DNA from: Pirellulimonas nuda
GTDB lineage: Bacteria > Planctomycetota > Planctomycetia > Pirellulales > Lacipirellulaceae
DNA length: 64,000 bases
Assembly: GCF_007750855.1 (NCBI RefSeq)
Contig: NZ_CP036291.1
Span: 4,650,001 to 4,714,000, forward strand
Direction: 5' to 3'
The translations under genes and the position numbers were made by a program. The notes beneath the pieces are model-generated. The model was not told where the DNA came from. It did no database searches and worked only from the letters and a program-made list of their open reading frames with translations. Numbering within the stretch: the stretch's first letter is position 1; the number at the start of each line of letters is the position of its first letter. Shown here in pieces: positions 53,413 to 62,678 of this stretch.

Positions 53413-53889
53413 GAAAACTCCCGATTGGTGGTAGAGGGCCGTCCGGCGCGCGCCGGCGGGGTCCCGGTGTGAACGGAGCATCGTACGAGAACGCGGCGCC
53501 GCCTGGGTTCAGATTCGGTTAAATCAGCGACGCCGGCGACCCCCACGGCGGGTTTCCGAACGCCGCCCGTTGGTCCTCCGGACGGGCGTACGGCCCGAAC
53601 ACTTATCGCCTCGCCGCGTTGCGTTTTCTCTACACCCGCCGGCCCGCAGCACCGGCACTCCGACCCGATGCAGCGGCTTGTTTCGTACGCAACGGCGGCG
53701 AGCGGCACGGTCGGTCCGACCATTGGCACGTGCGTTGCTTTCCTGCGTGGGGTCGCGTCCGGCCCCCCTGACGCGGCCAGGCCTTCGCGACGCCCCGCAG
53801 CGCTATCTTACTCGGCGTGGGGGGGCGTCGCCCGTTCGCCGCTGCTGCTTTTCTTCGCCACCCTCGAACACCGCACCCAGGCACGACTC
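53413..53889. other. 477-base intergenic region between divergent genes
   Basis: I see no gene, hairpin or recognisable regulatory site here beyond the expected promoters of the two divergent genes on either side. Confidence 0.6.
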
Positions 53890-54690
53890 ATGCAAACACC
53901 CTCGGCCCCCTTCCAATCCATCCTGGCCGGCGCGCTCGTCGCGTTGCTCGGCGCCGCCCCTTCGGCCTGGGCGGTCACCATGACCAACGTCGATGTCGAC
54001 GTCTTTGATGCGTCGGGCCCCGAGTTCATCGCCGGAGACGGCATCCCGATCAACGGCTTCGTGCAAGACAGCGTGCCGGGGATGGGCAACACCGTGTCGG
54101 TAGCGGTCAAGGCCCGCGACCGCGACACCGGTCAACCCAACGCGATCGTCGGCAACCGCTACTACGTCGACGCGGGGCTGTCGACGGTGGTCACGCCCGG
54201 CGTGTCGAACCTGGCTTTCGACTACCAGTTCGATCCGGGCGCCAGCGGGCTGACCAACTACCTGCTCGAACTGAGCCTCGACTTCGACCCGGCGGCCGGC
54301 ATCGCCGACTTTGTGAACTTCTTGCTGCCGGTGTTCGACGCAGACGGCACGCCCGACGCCCTGGTCGATAGCTGGCAAGAGACGGACGGGTTCTTCTTGA
54401 ACCCCGGCCCCGGCGCGTGGAGCGACGACAGCGTGGGGTACGTGGTGAGCAACTCGACCCGCATGGACTTCGGCTTCTTCTCGCTGCCGCCGTTCAGCAA
54501 GATGTACGACCCCAACGCCGTGGGAGAGTACGAGATCCGCCTGCGTGTGTACGACATCACCGGCGCCACCCAGTTGGCCAGCGCCAACGCGTTTGCCGTG
54601 GTTGGCGTCCCCGAGCCGAGTTCGCTCGCCCTGACCGGGCTGCTGGGCATGGCGTGCGTCGCAACCTGGCGCCGCCGTCGCAACCGCTAG
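53890..54690 (+). CDS. PEP-CTERM secreted protein of unknown function
   Basis: This 266-residue exported protein starts at the ATG at 53890 with a signal peptide (SILAGALVALLGAAPSAWA). The body is a single beta-rich domain (VSNLAFDYQFDPGASGLTNYLLELSLDFD, YEIRLRVYDITGATQLASANAF). It ends in a PEP-CTERM tail (VPEPSSLALTGLLGMACVATWRRRR). There is no dockerin. It is followed by a strong terminator shared with the convergent gluQ gene. Confidence 0.85.
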   Translation: MQTPSAPFQSILAGALVALLGAAPSAWAVTMTNVDVDVFDASGPEFIAGDGIPINGFVQDSVPGMGNTVSVAVKARDRDTGQPNAIVGNRYYVDAGLSTVVTPGVSNLAFDYQFDPGASGLTNYLLELSLDFDPAAGIADFVNFLLPVFDADGTPDALVDSWQETDGFFLNPGPGAWSDDSVGYVVSNSTRMDFGFFSLPPFSKMYDPNAVGEYEIRLRVYDITGATQLASANAFAVVGVPEPSSLALTGLLGMACVATWRRRRNR

Positions 54691-54713
54691 CCCAGCCGCG
54701 GCGAGGCAGACAT

Positions 54714-54754
54714 GGCGATGGGGCCGGCAACGGCTGGCCCCATCGCCTTTTTTT
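54714..54754. terminator. Strong terminator between PEP-CTERM gene and gluQ
   Basis: A perfect 12-base stem (GGCGATGGGGCC pairing with GGCCCCATCGCC) with a 10-base loop is followed by seven T residues on the plus strand. gluQ ends 11 bases further on, so the hairpin may serve both genes. Confidence 0.88.
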
Positions 54755-54764
54755 GCGTGGCGCC

Positions 54765-55709
54765 TTAGCTGCCCGCGTCGGCGGCCTTCAGCCACGCGTC
54801 GTGCTCTTCTTGGAACACCACCCGCTCCGGCGGCAGCCGGGCGATGTCGAAGCGCTGGGCGAACTGGGCCGCCGAGAGCCGCGGCTGCTTCGGCAGCCCG
54901 CTCCACGACGCGACGAGCGCCACGATCCGCTCGGGCGGCACGCCGAGGCCGCGGTAGTAGCCCACACGCGTGTCGCCGTGCCGCTTGGCGAGGCGCCGCC
55001 CGTCGGGCCCCACCACCAGCGGCAGGTGCCAATGCGCCGGTTCCGGCGCCAGCCCCAGCAGGCCGCGGAGCAGGCTCTGACGCGGCGTTGAGCTCAGCAG
55101 GTCGACGCCGCGGACGATGCGGTCGACCCCTTGGCGGGCGTCGTCGACCGCGACCGCGAGCTGGTAGCTGGGGACCCCCGCCTTGGTGGCTACCAGGAAG
55201 TCGCCCACCGTGCGGTGGGGATTCTCGCTCACCCTGCCGACGCAGCCGTCGTCGAAAACTTCGGTCCGGTCCTCGGTCCGCACACGCCACGCCACCCGCG
55301 GGTCGGCCACGAACTCCAGCGGCGTCGGCCCCGCGGGGCGGCAGGCCCCCGAGTAGCGTAGCTCGGCGTCCCCCTCGTTGGGCGCCGAGGCGGCGAGCAC
55401 CTCTGAGCGCGTGCAGCGGCACGGGTAGATGGCGCCCTGGGCGGCCAGCCGCGTCAGCGCCGCGTGGTAGGGCGCCGGGTCGCGGGACTGGTAGCTGGGG
55501 CCCTCGTCCCAGTCCATCCCTAGCCAGCGGAGCGTGTCGATCGCGTCGGCCGCGGCGTCCGCCTTGATGCGCGGCCCGTCGAGGTCTTCGATCCGCAGCA
55601 GCACGCGCCACCCCTGCTGCCGGGCCATCGCCCAGTTCACCAAGAAGGTCCGCGCGTTGCCCAGGTGCAGGGCGCCGGTGGGCGAAGGGGCGAGGCGGGT
55701 AATCGGCAC
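54765..55709 (-). CDS. gluQ: Glutamyl-Q tRNA(Asp) synthetase
   Basis: This 314-residue truncated GluRS-like enzyme attaches glutamate to queuosine in the anticodon of tRNA-Asp. It has the class I HIGH-type motif HLGNART, the KMSKS-type LAKRHGD, and RLAPSPTGALHLG at the N-terminus. Zinc ligands are CRCTRSEV and YSGAC. There is no anticodon-binding domain, as expected for GluQ. The start codon is GTG at 55709. It is monocistronic here, with a repeat-filled gap upstream. Confidence 0.95.
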   Translation of the reverse strand: MPITRLAPSPTGALHLGNARTFLVNWAMARQQGWRVLLRIEDLDGPRIKADAAADAIDTLRWLGMDWDEGPSYQSRDPAPYHAALTRLAAQGAIYPCRCTRSEVLAASAPNEGDAELRYSGACRPAGPTPLEFVADPRVAWRVRTEDRTEVFDDGCVGRVSENPHRTVGDFLVATKAGVPSYQLAVAVDDARQGVDRIVRGVDLLSSTPRQSLLRGLLGLAPEPAHWHLPLVVGPDGRRLAKRHGDTRVGYYRGLGVPPERIVALVASWSGLPKQPRLSAAQFAQRFDIARLPPERVVFQEEHDAWLKAADAGS

Positions 55710-55735
55710 GGCGGGTTTCAGGAGCTGAGCGAAGA

Positions 55736-56067
55736 CTATCTCGCAGAGGCGCAGAGACGCGGAGAAAATGGTCCTGTCAGGATCGGATCAAGAACCATTT
55801 CATCAATTACCAAGCCCATCAAGAGGCCGCGACGACAGAATGACCGGATAACAGGATTGGCAGGATCGACCAGTTTCTGAATCGATGAACGATAGACATT
55901 GGCACGAGGTGCGTCACTCCGAGGTTTCATCCTGCGTATCCGGCCAATCCTGTCATCTGGTCCAAAGTCTTCCGCTACCTCCGTCACTACTTCCAAGCTG
56001 CCGGATCCGTCTTCGAGCGGTTCCTAATGGCTCTTCCTCTGCGTCTCTGCGCCTCTGCGAGAGCTAG
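55736..56067. repeat. Large nested inverted repeat upstream of gluQ and at the flgL stop (families D and E)
   Basis: Outer arms are perfect over 22 bases (55739-55760 and 56041-56062, core GCAGAGGCGCAGAGACGC). The right arm runs up to the flgL stop codon at 56064-56066. Inside, ACAGGATTGGCAGGAT (55851-55866) faces ATCCTGCGTATCCGGCCAAT and AATCCTGT (55946-55953), a second word family. Nothing in this 354-base gap looks coding. Confidence 0.85.
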
Positions 56068-58376
56068 ATGAAGTTCAGGATCGACAACTGCAACAGGCTC
56101 GCCGAGGTTTGTAGCGACGCCTGCAGCGCGAACTGTTTGGCCTGGAAGTCGGACACCGCTTGGGCGAAGTCGACGTCGATCTCGATCGACAGCGCCGCGC
56201 GGAGCTGGATGTCTTCCTCGCCGAGCCGCGTCCCCACCGAGTCTAGGTTCTGCAGCCGGGCGCCCGCCTCGGCGCGGGCGAAGGTCACCCGGGTCAGGTC
56301 GTCGTCCAGACGCTCAACGGCCGCCGAGACGGCCGGCGCGTTGTCGTCCTTCTGCAACGCCTCGCGCAGCCGGTAGAGGGTGTTGAAGACGCTGTCGACC
56401 TCGACGCTGGCCCGGTCCTCGCCCTTGAGGCTCGCGGCGCCGGGCAAGGCTGAAGTGACGCTCGCCTCGGTCTGGCCCGTGGCGATCAGCCCCAGGTCGA
56501 TGGCCGCTTGGCTGCCGCTGACCGACCGCACCGTGAGCGTCACCGGAGGGGTCAGCGTGCTGGAGTCGACCAGCTCGATCCCGCCGCCAACGGCCGCGAG
56601 CCGCGCCGTCACCGCGCCGCCGGTAGCCGTGTTGATGGCGTCGAGCGCGTCCTGCACGGTCAGCGCGGCCGACAGGTCGACGGTGAAGGCGGTCGTCGTG
56701 GCGCCGTCGGAGAGCTCGATCTCGAGGTCGTCTCCCGCGCGTGTCGTGACGCCGACGCCGCGGTTGAGCTCGGCGAGCTTGACCCCTTCGTGGAAGGTCT
56801 GGATGCCGAGCTGGCCGGCGGTCTGGCCCCCGTTCTCGCCGATCGTTAGGTTTGCGCCGCTGCGGCGGGTGCGGACGTCGATCCCCGTGCCTTCGGCGTT
56901 GATCGCGGCGGCCAGCCCCGTCTCGGGGCGGTTCAGCAGGTTCAGCAGGTCCTCGACCGTCTCGGCCGTCGACGTGTCGACCGTGAAGGGCGCCCCGCCG
57001 TTGGCGATCACCAGGCCCGACGCCTTATCGAACGGCGCGCCGCTGCCGCTTGTGTCGGTGGCCCCGGCGTACGTGCCGACCACCGCCACGCCCGAGCCGG
57101 CCGTTCCGGCGGTCGCTGCGTCGCGTGGGTCGGGCGCCGCCACGAAGGTCCCCTCGGCGTTGATCGCCGCGGCGAGGCTCGCGGCCGAGGTCGCCCCGGG
57201 CTGGATCTGAACGGTGAGCGTGTTGGTCGAGGCGTTGTACGAGGCCGACTCGGCGCCGACGGTCCCCGTGCCAACGATCTCGACCGTCAGATTGTTGAAA
57301 TCGGCGCCGCTCGAGGCGGCGCGGATCGTGAGGTCGTTGCGGACCCCCGGAAGCTGCAGCCGGCCCTGGGCCTTGGAGCCCAGCAGGTCGTCTAGACGCG
57401 TCGTGTTGCGCAGCAGCGGGTCGAGGTCGCCCCCGACCACCTGCCCCGAGGGGATCGGCGAGAGCAGCCCGAGCTGCTCGGCGGCGCGGCCCCCCGCGGC
57501 TTCGTTGATCGCCACGGCGCCGTCGCCGGCGGTGACGCGGAACCCGCCCCCCGCGACCTCAACCACCAGGGCGGCCCCCGTCGGCGCCCCGGTCTCGATG
57601 AGCCGCGCCACGTCGGCCAGCGTGTGCGCTTTGCTGAGGTCGATCACGGCCCGCTGCGTCGCGCCCCCGACCGATGGGTTGTAGACGATCTCGATCGAGC
57701 CGTCGGGGCTGATCCCGGCGCCCCCGTTGATGTCAACGATCCGCGTCTGAGGGGTGACCCGCGGCTCCAGGTCGGACGTGCCACGCACCGCCTCGGAGAG
57801 GCCGCCGAAGACCTCGTTTCCGGGCAGCCCCACGCCGAACAGCAGGTCGGTGTCGACACGGCTGCGGAGCGTCGACTCGTTCCCGTGGTACTCCACGTAC
57901 TGAGCGGCCGCCTCGTAGGGCTTGTCGAGCGAACGGGTCCCCGAGAAGAGGAACTGCTCCAGGTGTTTGCTGGAGCCGATCTCGAGCAGCGTGAACAGGG
58001 CCTGATCGATCTGGGCGATCACCGCGTCGCGGTCGTCCTGCGAAGAATCGGTGCCGACCACGCCCAGCGTCGCCGCGCGCAGGTCGTTCAGCACGTTGGA
58101 GACCTCGGTGAGCGAGCTGCTGGCCTTGGTGAGGCCCTGTTCGGCGCTCCGCAGGTTGGTCTGGAGCTGCGTCTTGCGCTCGATCGTGCGTTGTAGGTTG
58201 ATCGCCCGTAACGCGGAGGGGGCGTCGTCGCTGGGCGAGAAGAGCCGCCGCCCGGTGCTGAGCTGGTTCTGAAGCCGGAACAGGTCGGTCTGGTTCCCCT
58301 GCACGTTCGCGCGTAGCCGCTCGCGGACCAAGTAGTCGCTGACGCGGGTCGTCGGGATGGGGAGGATGATAGCCAG
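56064..58376 (-). CDS. flgL: Flagellar hook-filament junction protein FlgL, enlarged, unusual start
   Basis: This FlgL has about 770 residues, far longer than the usual 300 or so. The conserved N-terminus is encoded upstream of the first standard start codon (TTG 58331): PIPTTRVSDYLV precedes RERLRANVQGNQTDLFRLQNQLSTGRR. The frame is open upstream to a TGA near 58410, with no ATG, GTG or TTG, so CTG at 58376 (or an ATC codon) is the best candidate. The C-terminal D0 helix is normal (DFAQAVSDFQAKQFALQASLQ, then ILNFI). The large middle insertion has flagellin-hook-IN-like repeats (TLADVARLIETGA, TVQDALDAINTATGG). It is last in the flagellar operon. Confidence 0.88.
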   Translation of the reverse strand: MAIILPIPTTRVSDYLVRERLRANVQGNQTDLFRLQNQLSTGRRLFSPSDDAPSALRAINLQRTIERKTQLQTNLRSAEQGLTKASSSLTEVSNVLNDLRAATLGVVGTDSSQDDRDAVIAQIDQALFTLLEIGSSKHLEQFLFSGTRSLDKPYEAAAQYVEYHGNESTLRSRVDTDLLFGVGLPGNEVFGGLSEAVRGTSDLEPRVTPQTRIVDINGGAGISPDGSIEIVYNPSVGGATQRAVIDLSKAHTLADVARLIETGAPTGAALVVEVAGGGFRVTAGDGAVAINEAAGGRAAEQLGLLSPIPSGQVVGGDLDPLLRNTTRLDDLLGSKAQGRLQLPGVRNDLTIRAASSGADFNNLTVEIVGTGTVGAESASYNASTNTLTVQIQPGATSAASLAAAINAEGTFVAAPDPRDAATAGTAGSGVAVVGTYAGATDTSGSGAPFDKASGLVIANGGAPFTVDTSTAETVEDLLNLLNRPETGLAAAINAEGTGIDVRTRRSGANLTIGENGGQTAGQLGIQTFHEGVKLAELNRGVGVTTRAGDDLEIELSDGATTTAFTVDLSAALTVQDALDAINTATGGAVTARLAAVGGGIELVDSSTLTPPVTLTVRSVSGSQAAIDLGLIATGQTEASVTSALPGAASLKGEDRASVEVDSVFNTLYRLREALQKDDNAPAVSAAVERLDDDLTRVTFARAEAGARLQNLDSVGTRLGEEDIQLRAALSIEIDVDFAQAVSDFQAKQFALQASLQTSASLLQLSILNFI

Positions 58377-58401
58377 GGGACGCGGTGGGGGTTGGGGGTG
58401 T

Positions 58402-58488
58402 CATCAATGATGAATGATGAGTGATGAGTGATGAATCCGGTTAAATCCGAACTGTCATTTATCACTCATCATTCATCACTTATCACTC
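58402..58488. repeat. Intergenic inverted repeat, family B copy 2, in front of flgL
   Basis: The left words TGATGAATGATGAGTGATGA (58408-58437) face the right words TCACTCATCATTCATCACTT (58457-58488), with about 20 bases of loop. The element fills the gap between the flgK stop (58493) and the beginning of the flgL frame, 26 bases from the candidate CTG start. The first copy is at 35501-35595. Confidence 0.85.
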
Positions 58489-58492
58489 CGCT

Positions 58493-60196
58493 CTACAGGC
58501 TCACCAGGATGTCCATCAGCTCGGAGATGGTTTGGATGAACCGCGCCGACGCCTGGTAGGTGCGTTGCAGCGAGAGCATCTTGATGGCTTCTTCGTCGAG
58601 GTTGACGCCGCTGAGGGCTTGTTGCTGCCCCTCCAGGGCGGCCTCGAACTGCGTGAAGCCATCGGCGACGCTCTGCGAAAGGGTGGCGCCGGTGGCGACG
58701 GTGTTGATCAGTTGGTCGTACTGGCTGGCGAGGCTCGCGCCCCCTTGGGCCTCGAGCCGCAGGTCGAGGAAGGCGCCCAGGCGCAGTGCGTTTTCGCTGT
58801 CGCCGTCGATCCCCCCCAGGCTCGCGGCGAACTTCCCGGCGTTCTTCACGCCGCGCAGCTCCGAGTTGAGCGCGATGTTCCGCGCCCCGTCGCCCGCAAA
58901 GAACGTGTTCAATCCCAACGCCGCCAACGCGCCGCTGGTGTCGCCGCTGAAGGCGAACTCGGCGTCCTTCGAGTCGGCCTTGATGGACAAGCGCCCGCCG
59001 GTGGTCACTTCGGCGCTGACGCCATCGACCGCGTTGATGGCCGCGGCCAGCGAGGTCAGCGAGGTGTCGCCGTCGAGGCCGTTCAGGTCGACCTGGATCG
59101 TGTGGGTCGTGTCGAGCCCGGTGTTCTTGTTCCGCACCACCAGGTCGAACGAGCCGTTCTCGGGCGTGAACGAGAGCCCGGCCGCGTCGAGCGGCGCGGC
59201 CGCGTCCAGCACCCCCGTGGCGCTCGTCAGTTGGTCGAAGCCGGCGAGGCCCTGCCCCTGGGAGTGGAGCTTGTTGAACTCGAAGATGAGCGAGCGGGCC
59301 ATCTCGTCGAGCCCCTCCTCGAAGCCGCCGATGATCTCGTCGCGGGCCGAGTAGAGCCCCGCCAGCTCCCCGGCGCCGGCCCGCACTTCCGACTTGTTGT
59401 CGACGAAGCGGACCGTGGTGATCCGCTGTCCGCCGACCGACGCGGTGTCCGCGAACACCTCGCGGCGCTGCGACTCGAAGACCAATTGCTCGCCCCCCAG
59501 CGACACGTTCACGGCGCCGCTCGGTTGGGGGTCGACACGCACGCCGACGATCTCGGAGAGCCTCTGGAGGGCGGCGTCGCGCTGCGACCGCAGCCCGCCC
59601 GCCTGGCTGCCGCCGGCGCCCCCCCCCTCGATGGTGGTGATGCGTAGGTTGAGCTGCTGGACCTGCTCGGCGAGGCTGTTGATCTCGTCGACCGACGCGA
59701 CCACGCGTGAGTCGCGTTCCCCCTTCAGGTCCGAGGCGCGCGAGGCGACACGGGCGACTTCCCGCGCCAGCGACTCCCCTTTCCCGATCACTAGGTTGCG
59801 CAGCGAAAGGTTGGCCGGCTCGCCGGCGAGCTGGTCGATGCTGTTGAAGAAGCTGGTGAACGCGGTGCTGAGGTCGGAGTCGGAGAGCTCGCCCAGCAGC
59901 GTCTCGAGGTCGCGGTACGCGGCGGTCTCGATGTTGGCGCCGGCGCGGTCCCCCGCGGCGTCGCGGAGCCGGTCGGTGACGAAGCGGTCGGCCTTCTGGA
60001 CGATCGCCTCGACCTCAACGCCGAGCCCGATGGTGAGGTTGCCGATGCGCTGGACCGGCGCGGGGGCGTAGACCGCCTCTTCGCGGATGAACCCCTCGGT
60101 GTTGGCGTTGGCGATGTTGTTGCCAACCACCTGCAGCCCGATCTGCATCGCGCGGAGCGTATTACCGGCGAGTTGGAGGGAGCCGAAGAGGGACAT
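58493..60196 (-). CDS. flgK: Flagellar hook-associated protein FlgK
   Basis: This 567-residue protein forms the first hook-filament junction. The N-terminal D0/D1 signature is present (SLQLAGNTLRAMQIGLQVVGNNIANANTEGF). The C-terminal helix VNLDEEAIKMLSLQRTYQAS and the end (FIQTISELMDILVSL) are typical. The middle contains LSEIVGVRVDPQPSGAVNVSLGGEQLVFES. Length is normal. It lies between flgN and flgL, separated from each by an inverted-repeat element. Confidence 0.96.
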   Translation of the reverse strand: MSLFGSLQLAGNTLRAMQIGLQVVGNNIANANTEGFIREEAVYAPAPVQRIGNLTIGLGVEVEAIVQKADRFVTDRLRDAAGDRAGANIETAAYRDLETLLGELSDSDLSTAFTSFFNSIDQLAGEPANLSLRNLVIGKGESLAREVARVASRASDLKGERDSRVVASVDEINSLAEQVQQLNLRITTIEGGGAGGSQAGGLRSQRDAALQRLSEIVGVRVDPQPSGAVNVSLGGEQLVFESQRREVFADTASVGGQRITTVRFVDNKSEVRAGAGELAGLYSARDEIIGGFEEGLDEMARSLIFEFNKLHSQGQGLAGFDQLTSATGVLDAAAPLDAAGLSFTPENGSFDLVVRNKNTGLDTTHTIQVDLNGLDGDTSLTSLAAAINAVDGVSAEVTTGGRLSIKADSKDAEFAFSGDTSGALAALGLNTFFAGDGARNIALNSELRGVKNAGKFAASLGGIDGDSENALRLGAFLDLRLEAQGGASLASQYDQLINTVATGATLSQSVADGFTQFEAALEGQQQALSGVNLDEEAIKMLSLQRTYQASARFIQTISELMDILVSL

Positions 60197-60258
60197 GCAA
60201 TGAGGGACTTTTTCGAGTGACGTGTTTTAGGATGACTGAACGGTCAGCGACACTTGGC

Positions 60259-60343
60259 TCTCAGCTTTCAGCGGTCAGCCTCCGGCTAAGACGCGCGCCG
60301 CTCGTTAGAACTGAAAGCTGATCGCTGACCGCTGATAGCTGAC
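60259..60343. repeat. Intergenic inverted repeat, family A copy 3
   Basis: Left words CTCAGCTTTCAGCGGTCAGC (60260-60279) and right words CTGAAAGCTGATCGCTGACC (60311-60330), GCTGATAGCTGAC face each other across a CCGG/GCGC-rich loop. The same words occur in the chaperone cluster at 35066-35159 and 37310-37387. Here they separate flgN and flgK. Confidence 0.85.
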
Positions 60344-60355
60344 CTCCTCACTTCA

Positions 60356-60853
60356 TCACACCGCGCGGTCCATCAGGGCCCCGCTGGTTGCGGACAACGG
60401 TTCCTTCCTTCCATAAGTCGGCCGTGGTTTGCCTCCGGTAGCAACAATCTCTAACAGCTGGGACAGGTGTAGCAGCGTCCGCTGTGCTAGCACCCAGTTG
60501 GTGAGGCTCTGGTGCTGCAGCAGCCGCGCCTGGCTGCGGGCCGCGTCGACCGACTTTTTCAGCCCCCGGCGGGGCGGATCGGGCAGCGCGCCGGCGACCG
60601 CCTTCAGGCTCTCGGCCGGCAGCCCGCGCTGCTCGGCCTGTGCTAGCAACGCTTCGCGGCGCGCCTGGATCGCGGTCAGGCGCTCGATGAGCGCCTGCTC
60701 GGCCGGCTGGAGGGCCTTGATCTGGCCCACGTCTTGGCTCACCAGCCGCTGGCACTTGTCACGCAGGACGCCGAGCATCTCGGTCTGCACGGCCGACAGG
60801 TCGGCCAGCAGCAGCGCGATGCCCTCTTCGAGCGGCGGCGAGGCTTCGTTCAT
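60356..60853 (-). CDS. flgN: Flagellar chaperone FlgN-like protein
   Basis: This 165-residue, mostly helical protein starts at the ATG at 60853. Its position directly before flgK, its length and its helical pattern (ALLLADLSAVQTEMLGVLRDKCQRLV, ALIERLTAIQARREALLAQ, LLQHQSLTNWVLAQRTLLHL) fit FlgN, the export chaperone for FlgK and FlgL. Sequence conservation in this family is low, so the call depends partly on gene order. Confidence 0.8.
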   Translation of the reverse strand: MNEASPPLEEGIALLLADLSAVQTEMLGVLRDKCQRLVSQDVGQIKALQPAEQALIERLTAIQARREALLAQAEQRGLPAESLKAVAGALPDPPRRGLKKSVDAARSQARLLQHQSLTNWVLAQRTLLHLSQLLEIVATGGKPRPTYGRKEPLSATSGALMDRAV

Positions 60854-60988
60854 GGAGTCGATCTCAAGTGGGTCCGCGTAGGCCGGAACAAGCCCACGCA
60901 AGCGGGCGCCGTTCCGGCAGGCCCGGGGAAAGCGGTTGGTGCTCGAACGCGCCTGCTTCGGCGCGCCGGGACGTAGTTTCGGACGACG

Positions 60989-61369
60989 CTACCAGCGGCG
61001 GAGCGTGCCAAGCGCAGCGAGCGGCGCCAGGCCTTTGGGGGCGTGCTGCTCGGCCCGCTCCAGCGTCTGCGCGTGCTGCGGGAACTGCTGCTTGAACATC
61101 TTGTCGGCCAGCGAGTCGCCCGCGCCGTTGCCGTCGCTCTCGGAGAGCTTCTCGGCGAGCACCTGGTCGAGCTGGCCGCGGAACACCTCTTCGCCGCGCC
61201 CGCCGTCGAAGTAGGCGGGCTTCCCGACGGTCTTTCGCATCGAGGAGAGCATCTGGGCGAACATGGTCTGCCCCACGAACTTGCCGAACGCGTCGCGGAC
61301 TTCTTCTGCCGCCTCGACCTGCTGGGCGGAGGGGGCCGGCATCGCGCTAATCGAGGGGAGGGTGTTCAT
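60989..61369 (-). CDS. flgJ: Rod-binding protein FlgJ, N-terminal domain only
   Basis: This 126-residue protein starts at the ATG at 61369. It has the rod-binding domain: AAEEVRDAFGKFVGQTMFAQMLSSMRKT, KPAYFDGGRGEEVFRGQLDQ, DKMFKQQFPQ. The muramidase domain found in enterobacterial FlgJ is absent, as in many non-proteobacterial flagella, so a separate hydrolase must open the peptidoglycan. It follows flgI by 64 bases. Confidence 0.9.
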   Translation of the reverse strand: MNTLPSISAMPAPSAQQVEAAEEVRDAFGKFVGQTMFAQMLSSMRKTVGKPAYFDGGRGEEVFRGQLDQVLAEKLSESDGNGAGDSLADKMFKQQFPQHAQTLERAEQHAPKGLAPLAALGTLRRW

Positions 61370-61433
61370 GGCTGATGGCGGTCGGGGATGGATAGTCGTT
61401 TGATTCGGACGCCGGCGGGGCCTGCCCCGCGGA

Positions 61434-62609
61434 CTACTCAACAATCAGCTTGGCGTGCAGCTTGCCGTTGCGGTCGATGCCGCGGATGATCTCGATCACG
61501 TCGTCGGCCGGCACCTTGAGGGCGGTCAGCGCCTCGAGCAGGCGGTCGAGCTTGGTGCTGTTGAACTGCCCGGGGTCGACGCGGGCGAACTCGGCCGTGC
61601 CGACCGCTTCGATCACCAGGTTGCGGTGGGTGATCACGACGGCGCCGATCTCGACGTCGCCGCTGATGACGATGCTGCCCGATCGCGGGTTCACCACCAC
61701 GCGGGCCTCGGGCTCGACGATGTCGATGGTCATCTCCAGGATCTCCGCCACAAACGCCACGGGGTACGTGGAGTAGTGCTGCGGCACGCGGACCACCACG
61801 TTGGCGGCGTTGACCGCGCGGGCCAGCTTGCCCGCCTCCTCGTCCTGCAACAAAACCTGGCGAGTCTGGGGCTGCTGCCCTTGGGCCTGCTGCTCGCCCT
61901 GACGCGAGAACTGGTCGCCGTAGTCGTAGTTAATCCGTTCGGCGATGGCGCTGGCCACGGCGAAATCGGCGTGGTTGCGGTCGATCACCAGCGTGATCAT
62001 GCCGTCCTTGACGAACGGGGTGAACACGTCCTGCTCCATCTGGCAGCCGTTGCTGACGCGGGCCACCATCGGCTGGTCGGGGTCGTCGACGGTGAGCTGC
62101 CCCTGGCACAGGGCGTAGATCTGGCGGTCCTGCGAGTTGGGGCCCGTGAGCGCCGCGTAGGCCAGCCGGCCGCCGACCAGGCTCTTGCCGTTGATGCCGG
62201 CGACGAAGCAGTCGAGCTGGTCGCCGCGCCGGGCGCCGGTGGCGGGCACCGTGGCGGTGACCCAGGCGACCGAGACGTTCTTCACCTTCTTGAGGTCTTC
62301 CAGGGCTTCCTCGTCCAGCCGGCCCGTCAGGCTCACCCGGCTGCCGAGCGACTCCATCGCTTGGGCCAGGTGACGCATGGTCTGCGCGTCGCCCGACTCG
62401 CCGGTGCCGCTGAGGCCGACGATCAGCCCGATCCCCTTGAGCACGTTCTCTTCCTGCCCCTTCACCCGGCAGATGTTGCGGAGCTGCGCCCGGCTAGCGG
62501 CAAATGCTTGGTCCGCGAAAAAAGTGGGAACCGCCAAGCACGCCAAGCACGCCAAGACGCGCCAAGGCGGACTGCGGAAGCTGCTCGTGATCGACGGTGA
62601 AGCGAACAT
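61434..62609 (-). CDS. flgI: Flagellar P-ring protein FlgI
   Basis: This 391-residue periplasmic protein forms the P ring in the peptidoglycan layer. It has a signal peptide (WRVLACLACLAVPTFFADQAFA). Family motifs follow: IGLIVGLSGTGES, VKNVSVAWVTATVPATGARRGDQLD, VVVNPRSGSIVISGDVEIGAVVITH, and LLEALTALKVPADDVIEIIRGID. It lies between flgH and flgJ, as expected for this operon. Confidence 0.97.
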   Translation of the reverse strand: MFASPSITSSFRSPPWRVLACLACLAVPTFFADQAFAASRAQLRNICRVKGQEENVLKGIGLIVGLSGTGESGDAQTMRHLAQAMESLGSRVSLTGRLDEEALEDLKKVKNVSVAWVTATVPATGARRGDQLDCFVAGINGKSLVGGRLAYAALTGPNSQDRQIYALCQGQLTVDDPDQPMVARVSNGCQMEQDVFTPFVKDGMITLVIDRNHADFAVASAIAERINYDYGDQFSRQGEQQAQGQQPQTRQVLLQDEEAGKLARAVNAANVVVRVPQHYSTYPVAFVAEILEMTIDIVEPEARVVVNPRSGSIVISGDVEIGAVVITHRNLVIEAVGTAEFARVDPGQFNSTKLDRLLEALTALKVPADDVIEIIRGIDRNGKLHAKLIVE

Positions 62610-62678
62610 GACTCTCTTGCGGCAAAAGTGCGGGTGCTTAATTTTCCTAACGACGAATACCTAACGCCTAACACCCTC

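Noticed and set aside
55904-55919. Second sigma-54 promoter at TGGCACGAGGTGCGTC
   Set aside because: The -12 part is GCGTC rather than TTGCT, and it lies inside an inverted repeat.
58331-58331. TTG at 58331 as the flgL start
   Set aside because: It would cut off the conserved FlgL N-terminus (PIPTTRVSDYLV) that is encoded in the same open frame just upstream.
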